From assembly GCF_019695415.1 (NCBI RefSeq), contig NZ_JAIFKJ010000516.1:1-6244 (forward strand): DNA of 6,244 nt, written 5' to 3'. The notes beneath the pieces were generated by a model, which did not search any database, was not told the origin of the DNA, and saw nothing but the letters and a program-made list of their open reading frames with translations. The stretch is from Thiohalocapsa sp. GTDB lineage: Bacteria; Pseudomonadota; Gammaproteobacteria; Chromatiales; Chromatiaceae. Position numbers and translations under genes: made by a program. Positions 1 through 4,388 of this stretch are shown one piece after another (the first letter of the stretch is position 1; every line of letters starts with the position of its first letter).

Positions 1-56
1 CTTGGTTGAAAAAGGCCCGTAATGCGCCGAACTGTCGCAAATCACAGCCAATGTTC

Positions 57-133
57 GGGGGGTGGGGACGCCGCGGGCGAAGTTGTTTATGTTTTCGCTA
101 TCGGTCTGGGCTGAAACGCAACCCCAGCCCCCC
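57..133. repeat. Long-range inverted repeat of G and C tracts
   Basis: G57-62, T63 and G64-67 can pair with C122-125, A126 and C128-133, giving 11 base pairs with G127 bulged. The enclosed 54 nt contain a second inverted repeat, GCGAA (77-81) with TTCGC (94-98). A competing pair, GGGCTG (108-113) with CAGCCC (125-130), would break the outer stem. There is no T-run after it, so it does not look like an intrinsic terminator. It could be a structured RNA or simply low-complexity G/C tracts. Confidence 0.3.
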
Positions 134-599
134 CCGCCACAGTCCAACGGATACCGACAACGCGCCCCTGCCCCCTCCGGAGCGCCTACCTGGGCGTTAC
201 CAGATGGCTCGAAGGCTGTGTTGCTGGCGTACAGTTCATACACCGCTCTTTCGTCACAGCAGTCAGCCGTCGGTGACGCACGCCCGTTGAGGGTCCGTTC
301 CGCAGTGAACCGTGAGGAGTGCGGCGCCGGGCGCCCAAGACGTTGCTGCGCAGCAGTGTGTGCGACCAGCCCGAAGACGATCCCTCACGGAGACAAATCG
401 CGGCGCAGGTCAGCGGACGGCGCGACCCTGCTGTTTGGAATTGGCCCCCGAGGGCTATGCCTGCCGGAAACGAAATCCGTTGGACCAGAACCTGCAGCTT
501 CCCCGACCACGCGCACAGCGCAGCCGCTGTCGTGCCGCAGACAGGCACATGTACCACGACGCACCGCGTGCCATGGATTCGCATCCCCGAACATGCACT

Positions 600-618
600 G
601 CAGGCCTTGTCTGCCTGC
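600..618. repeat. 6-bp hairpin with 7-nt loop
   Basis: GCAGGC (600-605) and GCCTGC (613-618) are perfect inverse complements around the loop CTTGTCT. No T-run follows. It lies about 110 nt before the HPF-like gene. No function can be assigned, and isolated 6-bp repeats occur by chance in GC-rich DNA. Confidence 0.3.
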
Positions 619-660
619 CGCCCCGTGTAGTCCGGCAAGACTGCACACTCAGACTGAACC

Positions 661-701
661 ATAGGCCGGCGTGGCCTAGAAGCCTATCCCGAATCTCGGG
701 A
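661..701 (+). promoter_or_regulatory. Structured leader of the HPF-like gene
   Basis: Three perfect inverted repeats are packed into 41 nt ending 29 nt before the start codon. TAGGCC (662-667) pairs with GGCCTA (673-678) around 5 nt. ATAGGC (661-666) pairs with GCCTAT (682-687) around 15 nt. TCCCGA (687-692) pairs with TCGGGA (696-701) around 3 nt. The first two use the same left arm, so they exclude each other; the third can form next to the first. The ribosome binding site (GAGG, 721-724) lies outside all three. It could be a stability or control element of the mRNA, or the end of an upstream transcript. No T-run supports an intrinsic terminator. Confidence 0.35.
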
Positions 702-730
702 CCGCTCTGCGCATCACAACGAGGTAGTGA

Positions 731-1075
731 ATGAGCGTACGCATCTCAGGAGACACGCTTGCGCTGGACCGCAAGCTGGTCCGCAGGGTCAACCGACTTG
801 CGGAAGACATCAGCCAAGCGGCACCGGACTCACAGCTCGACCTGCAGGTCCGCATCGCCGAAGAATTCGATCAGCTGAGAGGCCATCGAGTACGCTGTGA
901 GCTCGTGGCCACTCTGTCCGCGAAACGTCAGATCATCGTGCGCGAGGCGCACAAGAAAGCAGAAGACGCCATCGACACCGCTTTCGGCGGCCTGCGCATC
1001 AAGCTGCGGCGCATGCGCATCCGCAGTCTCGGCAAGGCCGGTGCCGGCGACGGCTTGCGCGCTACCGGCACCTGA
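731..1075 (+). CDS. HPF/RaiA-family ribosome-associated protein
   Basis: A 114-residue protein resembling the S30AE ribosome hibernation/modulation family (HPF, RaiA), whose members bind the small ribosomal subunit and silence or dimerise ribosomes in stationary phase or stress. The middle to C-terminal part shows the family pattern: a strand RVRCELVATL (about 53-62), a second strand with RQIIVREAHKK (66-76), then the helix AEDAIDTAFGGL (77-88) and a basic stretch IKLRRMRIR (90-98). This matches the C-terminal strand-strand-helix of the family, in which a helix of the AAIDxAxxKL type closes the fold. The length fits the short class and leaves no room for the C-terminal dimerisation domain of long HPF. 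The tail after residue 99 is Gly/Ala-rich and probably disordered. The start is supported by GAGG six nt upstream. The gene appears to be alone, with a structured leader before it and a compact hairpin after it. Similarity is by pattern, so the subtype (HPF versus RaiA) is left open. Confidence 0.75.
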   Translation: MSVRISGDTLALDRKLVRRVNRLAEDISQAAPDSQLDLQVRIAEEFDQLRGHRVRCELVATLSAKRQIIVREAHKKAEDAIDTAFGGLRIKLRRMRIRSLGKAGAGDGLRATGT

Positions 1076-1082
1076 CACGCTA

Positions 1083-1098
1083 GGGCCGCTTGCGGCCC
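1083..1098. terminator. Compact hairpin between convergent genes
   Basis: GGGCCGC (1083-1089) and GCGGCCC (1092-1098) are perfect inverse complements separated by TT. In plus-strand RNA this is a 6-bp stem closed by the stable tetraloop CUUG on a G-C pair. It sits 7 nt after the HPF-like stop codon and 18 nt from the stop codon of the convergent SDR, the right place for a bidirectional terminator. Neither strand has a T-run after the stem, so intrinsic termination would be weak; it may instead protect mRNA 3' ends. Confidence 0.4.
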
Positions 1099-1116
1099 AG
1101 CGCGGCGGGCAAGGCG

Positions 1117-1818
1117 TCAGAGCAAGCGCAGGGACGACAGACCGGCGTCGAGCGCGATTACCTGGCCGGTGACGGATGTCGCATCCCGCAGCAGCCAAAC
1201 GCCGGTGCGCGCCACGTCCTGGGGTACGTTGATGCGCTTGAGCGGGTGCCGCTCAGCTGCCGCCTGACGCTTCTCGTCTGATCCCAGCAGCCGCTCGGCC
1301 AGTGGTGTGTCTGTCAGCGTCGGTGCAATGGCATTGACTCGAATCGACGGCGCGAATTCGGCCGCCAGCGCTCGCGTGAGCCCCTCGACGGCGCCTTTGG
1401 CTGCAGCCACCGCCGCGTGGAAAGGCATGCCGGTCTGCACGGCGACGGTACTAAACAGCAAGACCGAGGCCGCATCGCTGCGTTTCAGGGCCGGCAGCGC
1501 CCCCTGCAGCGTGCGCACCGCGCCCATCAGGTTGATCTCCCATTCATCGTTGAAGTCCTGCTCCTTAAGGCGCTCAAAGGGGCGCAGTCGGATGCCCCCG
1601 GGACAGTAGGCAAGACCATCCAAGCGCTCCGGCAGCGACTCTCCCGGGAACGGCTCCTTCCGTATGTCCCACCGGATGCCGGTGGTATTAGGAAGATCAG
1701 GAGCGCGCTCAGGCTCCCGCGACAAATGCGTCACGCTGGCGCCATCGGCGACCAGGTGCTCCAGCAGCGCCGCTCCGATACCAGAGCTGGCGCCGACGAT
1801 GAGGTAGTGGCTCGACAT
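1117..1818 (-). CDS. SDR-family oxidoreductase with atypical active site
   Basis: A 233-residue protein of the classical short-chain dehydrogenase/reductase size, a cytoplasmic NAD(P)-dependent Rossmann enzyme. The cofactor loop is VGASSGIG (8-15), close to the TGxxxGxG consensus. R34 after the second strand hints at NADP(H). YCPGG (71-75) takes the place of the NNAG motif, and N96 matches the structural Asn. The C-terminal half is typical: IRVNAIAPTLTDTP (159-172) and VTGQVIALDAG (216-226). The active site is odd. Aligning K141 as the Lys of YxxxK puts Val at 137 instead of Tyr and Thr at 124 instead of Ser (S123 is adjacent). From memory, a gammaproteobacterial SDR subfamily shares this AAAKGAVEGL context without Tyr, so it may be a family trait rather than damage. 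The ATG at 1818 is chosen because the Rossmann strand begins there and GAGAGGA lies 9 nt upstream. An in-frame ATG 32 codons earlier would add a tail outside the fold. The substrate is unknown. Confidence 0.85.
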   Translation of the reverse strand: MSSHYLIVGASSGIGAALLEHLVADGASVTHLSREPERAPDLPNTTGIRWDIRKEPFPGESLPERLDGLAYCPGGIRLRPFERLKEQDFNDEWEINLMGAVRTLQGALPALKRSDAASVLLFSTVAVQTGMPFHAAVAAAKGAVEGLTRALAAEFAPSIRVNAIAPTLTDTPLAERLLGSDEKRQAAAERHPLKRINVPQDVARTGVWLLRDATSVTGQVIALDAGLSSLRLL

Positions 1819-2171
1819 GGTCAAAATTCCTCTCACGCCTCTTACGGACATGAGCACATGACGTCGGCCAAAACATATACAAGCTAAGAACAACACGACG
1901 TTCTGGCTCGTCAATCACAGAACAATTAGCGCGTTGACCAGAAAACAGCCTGTTCAAAGCCCAGCCAGGATCGGGGCGGCGGGGTGGAATTTACGCGGTT
2001 CCACCGCACCTCGTGACGTGGTGTCGGCGTGTGCCCGAAGGCGCAAGCGTCGGTGGGCTGCCTCGCAACACTCGCCTGACGCGAGACGGATCCGCACCGC
2101 CGGCACGCCTCCAGCACGCGACGATTGCGCGTGGGCCATTGGACACTTCTGAGCCAAGCAGGGGAATCTTC
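1819..2171. other. Divergent intergenic spacer
   Basis: This 353-nt stretch separates the start of the SDR (leftward) from the start of the NDUFA9-like gene (rightward), so promoters for both should lie here. The part nearest the SDR (about 1851-1935) is clearly poorer in GC than its surroundings and contains a minus-strand TATATG (1879-1874), but no matching -35 hexamer was found. The part nearest the NDUFA9-like gene is GC-rich and includes a hairpin (1983-2005). No gene-like frame was seen; the open frames here are Arg/Pro-rich overlaps of the flanking genes. Confidence 0.5.
1983..2005. repeat. 7-bp inverted repeat in the divergent spacer
   Basis: GGTGGAA (1983-1989) and TTCCACC (1999-2005) are perfect inverse complements around the 9-nt spacer TTTACGCGG. 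The centre-to-centre distance of the half-sites is 16 bp. It lies about 170 nt before the NDUFA9-like start and about 165 nt before the SDR start. It could be an operator for a dimeric regulator or an RNA hairpin; nothing distinguishes these. Confidence 0.3.
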
Positions 2172-3098
2172 ATGAAAATCGGCATCATCGGCGGCACCGG
2201 ATTCGTCGGCAGTTACCTGCTGGAGGCGCTCGCGCGAGACGGTCACGCGCTACGGTTGCTGATGCGGCCGGGCAGCGAGCACAAGCTGCCGGATCTGCCG
2301 GCGCTCGAAGCCGTGCCCGGCGACGTCGCCGACGAGGCGGCCATACGCGCATGCTTCGAGGGCTGCGATGCAGCGGTCTATCTCATCGGCATCCTGCGCG
2401 AGCAGCCCGCACACGGCATCACCTTTGACGCCATGCAGCGCCGCGGCGCCGAGCGCGCGATAGCGGCTGCGGAGGCCGCCGGCGCCAAGCGCTTCCTGCT
2501 CATGAGCGCCAACGGCATCGATGCCGCCGCCACGCCCTACCAGACCACCAAGCTCGCCGCCGAGGAAGCCCTCAAGGCCTCCGGGCTGGACTGGACCATC
2601 TTCCGACCCTCGGTGATCTTCGGCCCACCACGCGGTCGCATGGAGTTCTGCACCCAGCTCAAGCGGGAGCTCATCGACAGCCCCATGCCCGCGCCTCTCT
2701 TCTACGAAGGCTTGCTGCCTACGGATGCCGGCGCCTTCGAGCTGGGGCCCGTGCATGTGGAGGACGTGGCGACGGCCTTCGCCAAGTCGCTGGCGGCGCC
2801 CGAAACCATTGGCCAGACCTTGACGCTGTGTGGACCAGATGCCTGGAGCTGGAAGCAGATCCTCTCTGGTATCGCCGCTGCGAGCGGCAAGAAAAAGCTG
2901 ATGCTGCCGGCGCCCGTCATGTTCATCGGCCCCGTGGCCTCGGTGCTGGGGCGCTTCGATTGGTTCCCGGTGACGCGAGACCAGCTCACCATGCTCCTCG
3001 CGGGCAACACTTGCGTCGAGGACGGCTTTGCGAGCCTGGGTATTACGCCCAGGCCGTTCGACCCGGACAGCCTGGCCTACCTGGGGTCCCCGGCCTGA
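2172..3098 (+). CDS. NDUFA9-like NAD(P)-binding atypical SDR
   Basis: A 308-residue atypical (extended-like) SDR resembling the bacterial NDUFA9 / NAD-dependent epimerase family. The N-terminal Rossmann motif is GGTGFVG (7-13), followed by R32 after the second strand, a position that often favours NADP(H). GDV (50-52) and AVYLIGIL (68-75) follow the usual strand order. The catalytic-type residues are present: S112 in LLMSANG, and Y123 with K127 in YQTTK. The strand WTIFRPSVIFGP (141-152) is the family hallmark, and GPVHVEDVA (192-200) is the conserved interface segment. There is no signal peptide or clear membrane helix. The ATG at 2172 is chosen because the Rossmann strand starts there and AGGGG lies about 7 nt upstream; the frame is open a further 53 codons upstream, but that part is not protein-like. 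Eukaryotic NDUFA9 is a complex I accessory subunit; bacterial relatives are mostly orphan proteins of uncertain substrate (quinone, lipid or sugar-nucleotide). No nuo gene is nearby. Confidence 0.85.
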   Translation: MKIGIIGGTGFVGSYLLEALARDGHALRLLMRPGSEHKLPDLPALEAVPGDVADEAAIRACFEGCDAAVYLIGILREQPAHGITFDAMQRRGAERAIAAAEAAGAKRFLLMSANGIDAAATPYQTTKLAAEEALKASGLDWTIFRPSVIFGPPRGRMEFCTQLKRELIDSPMPAPLFYEGLLPTDAGAFELGPVHVEDVATAFAKSLAAPETIGQTLTLCGPDAWSWKQILSGIAAASGKKKLMLPAPVMFIGPVASVLGRFDWFPVTRDQLTMLLAGNTCVEDGFASLGITPRPFDPDSLAYLGSPA

Positions 3099-3137
3099 GC
3101 CGTCATTCTCAAGACGACCGGCGTCGAGTCGCCTAAT

Positions 3138-3149
3138 GTCGGCGCCGAC
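3138..3149. terminator. 12-bp palindrome between convergent genes
   Basis: GTCGGCGCCGAC is a perfect 12-bp palindrome that ends directly before the stop codon of the minus-strand rhodanese and lies 39 nt after the NDUFA9-like stop. It would fold as a short stem with a GCGC loop. There is no T-run on either side, so a role as an intrinsic terminator is weakly supported. It is listed because it is the only clear symmetric element in this short convergent gap. Confidence 0.25.
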
Positions 3150-3638
3150 CTAGGGAAGCGCCGCTTTATCGGTGTCCTTCGGACGCTGCTGCTCGGGCCG
3201 CAGCTTGGGGGTGAAGTAGACATCGGCGTCGTCGAGGTCCACGGCCCGGCCCGCGCCATCCACCAGTGGCTGCTCGTAATCCTTCCAGCCGCGCAAGCCG
3301 GTCTGGAGCGAGGCGACATGTTCGTACCCGAGCACCTGCATGGAATTGGCCGCGAGCACACTGCGATAGCCGGAGCGGCAGACGACAACGATCTCCCGCT
3401 CGCGGGCCAGGACGAGCTCCGGGACGGTCTCCTCGTAGTCCCATTCGCAGGCTGACTCCAGGATGCCCCGAGGCACGTTGATAGAGCCTTCAATGTGCAT
3501 CGCGGCGAACTCATCTGGCTCGCGCACATCCACCACTAACAGGTCAGGGTTCTCCGTCAGGCGTTCCTCCAAGTCCCAGGGCATGATCTCGCGCACGTCC
3601 GTCAGGCAATTGCGGATGAGCTCCAGAAAGTTCTTCAT
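3150..3638 (-). CDS. Single-domain rhodanese-like sulfurtransferase
   Basis: A 162-residue cytoplasmic protein with one rhodanese domain (about 16-125). The fold signature is LLVVDVREPDEF (33-44) with HIEGSINVPRG (48-58), and the active-site loop is CRSGYRS (87-93), so C87 would carry the persulfide. TGLRGWKDYEQPL (113-125) is the usual last helix. The six-residue loop after the Cys fits sulfur-dealing rhodaneses rather than the seven-residue loop of Cdc25-type phosphatases. The C-terminal 35 residues (DLDDADVYFTPKLRPEQ and onward) lie outside the domain and are charged. No signal peptide is present. The ATG at 3638 has GGAGA about 5 nt upstream. The gene follows the NarL-like regulator by 102 nt on the same strand. 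Single-domain rhodaneses of this look are common in sulfur-oxidising and denitrifying gammaproteobacteria, but the sulfur donor and acceptor cannot be told from sequence. Confidence 0.88.
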   Translation of the reverse strand: MKNFLELIRNCLTDVREIMPWDLEERLTENPDLLVVDVREPDEFAAMHIEGSINVPRGILESACEWDYEETVPELVLAREREIVVVCRSGYRSVLAANSMQVLGYEHVASLQTGLRGWKDYEQPLVDGAGRAVDLDDADVYFTPKLRPEQQRPKDTDKAALP

Positions 3639-3672
3639 GGTGTTCTCCGGATGCGTTGCTTGGATGGTGGGC

Positions 3673-3678
3673 GTTATA
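3673..3678 (-). promoter_or_regulatory. Possible -10 element of the rhodanese gene
   Basis: The minus strand reads TATAAC here, one base off the sigma-70 -10 consensus, about 35 nt before the rhodanese ATG. No recognisable -35 hexamer lies 16-19 nt upstream and there is no extended -10, so it would need an activator or be inactive. It is the only -10-like element noticed in the 102-nt gap after the response regulator. Confidence 0.25.
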
Positions 3679-3740
3679 CCCGAGCATGCCCCTGGGGCGC
3701 GCCGAAGATCGTCAACCGGCCGCCGTTGCAGGCGGGGACG

Positions 3741-4388
3741 TCAATCGCGCGCGCAGAGCCCCTGCTCTACCGCCATGACGGCGGCCTCCACCCGCGAGCG
3801 CACCTGGAGCTTGCGCAGAATGGCCTTGACGTGCAGCTTGACCGTGCCGTCAGAGATGCCGAGCTCCCGGGCGATGGCCTTATTGCTTTGGCCCGCCGCC
3901 AAATGGCACAGGATTTCCTGCTCCCGCGGCGTCAGCTCCGACAGCGTCGGTTGGGCAGGCGTCGCCGGCTCCGGCTCATGACGCACCGCTCGGGCGAGTA
4001 CGCCGGTGAGCTCTGGGGCGACGACCGTCTTGCCCACGACGATGTCCTCGAGTGCCGCGACCAGCTCGTCAGGCTCCATGTCCTTCAGCAGATAGCCGTT
4101 GGCGCCGGCCTGGAGGGAGGCAATCAGGTCCTGCTCCTCGGTGCTGGTGGTGAGCATGGCCACGCGTCGGTCAAGCCCTTCGCCGCGGATCTGCTTCAGG
4201 ATCTCGATCCCGCCGGGGCCCGGCATGCGCAGGTCCAACAGCACCACGTCCGGCGCGCAGTCGCGGGTGAGGCGGAGCCCGACATCGCTGTCGCCGACCG
4301 CGTCGATCACCTCGATGCCGCGGCGCTCCAGCAGCTCCAGCAGCCCGACGCGGAACAGGGCGTGGTCGTCGATGAGCAGCACGCGCAT
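3741..4388 (-). CDS. narL: NarL-family response regulator
   Basis: A 215-residue response regulator matching NarL in length and order: receiver domain (1-120), linker rich in Pro/Glu (about 136-150), and LuxR/GerE-type helix-turn-helix (151-213). Receiver key residues are D7 and D8 (acid pocket), D52 in LLDLRMPG (phosphate acceptor), T80 and K102. The output domain has LTPREQEIL (152-160), NKAIARELGIS (169-179) and the recognition helix TVKLHVKAILRKL (182-194), then VRSRVEAAV (196-204), all close to NarL/NarP. It would act as a cytoplasmic transcription factor, phosphorylated by the adjacent kinase. Its ATG overlaps the kinase stop codon in TGATG, sharing one base, so translation is probably coupled; only a weak AGG precedes it. 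In known systems NarL controls nitrate and nitrite respiration genes. Because the partner kinase lacks the nitrate-sensing domain, the target set and signal here may differ. Confidence 0.9.
   Translation of the reverse strand: MRVLLIDDHALFRVGLLELLERRGIEVIDAVGDSDVGLRLTRDCAPDVVLLDLRMPGPGGIEILKQIRGEGLDRRVAMLTTSTEEQDLIASLQAGANGYLLKDMEPDELVAALEDIVVGKTVVAPELTGVLARAVRHEPEPATPAQPTLSELTPREQEILCHLAAGQSNKAIARELGISDGTVKLHVKAILRKLQVRSRVEAAVMAVEQGLCARD

Larger units (their letters stand above)
1..730. other. Long region without a convincing gene
   Basis: No open frame here looks like a protein gene. The stop-free frames on both strands translate to Cys-, Arg-, Pro- and Ser-rich text with no domain, no consistent third-position GC bias and no good ribosome binding site, unlike the genes further right. 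In the plus frame starting at base 2, a short tail (LVEKGP then a stop at 20-22) could be the end of a gene lying to the left, but six residues cannot support that. The stretch contains a G6-T-G4 tract (57-67) and an almost complementary C4-A-G-C8 tract (122-135), a 12-bp palindrome (344-355), a 6-bp hairpin (600-618) and the structured leader of the next gene (661-701). No tRNA, rRNA, tmRNA, SRP RNA or RNase P RNA signature was recognised. It may be a decayed gene, an untranslated RNA or plain spacer. Confidence 0.5.

Noticed and set aside
57..135. G-quadruplex formed by the G tracts
   Set aside because: Neither strand offers four runs of at least three G within short loops; only three usable runs lie close together.
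1..384. A stop-free minus-strand frame of 128 codons running off the left edge
   Set aside because: It contains no ATG, the text is not protein-like, and similar stop-free runs arise by chance in GC-rich DNA. It could only be revived by sequence to the left of the window.
186..662. A 158-codon minus-strand open frame with many Cys
   Set aside because: No recognisable pattern, overlaps other open frames of equal quality, and no ribosome binding site was seen.
62..664. A 200-codon plus-strand open frame starting with GTG
   Set aside because: The translation is low-complexity and rich in Pro, Ser, Arg and Cys, with no domain and weak codon bias. The upstream G-run is part of a G tract rather than a placed ribosome binding site.
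1819..1914. N-terminal extension of the SDR by 32 codons
   Set aside because: The Rossmann fold starts right at the internal ATG at 1818, which has a good Shine-Dalgarno; the extension adds a hydrophobic stretch not expected in this family.
2013..2171. N-terminal extension of the NDUFA9-like gene by 53 codons
   Set aside because: The extension is Arg/Pro-rich and unlike the family, while the ATG at 2172 has a strong AGGGG and begins exactly at the first Rossmann strand.
3688..3698. Terminator hairpin GCCCC-T-GGGGC after the response regulator gene
   Set aside because: The loop would be one base, leaving at best a four-pair stem, and no T-run follows.
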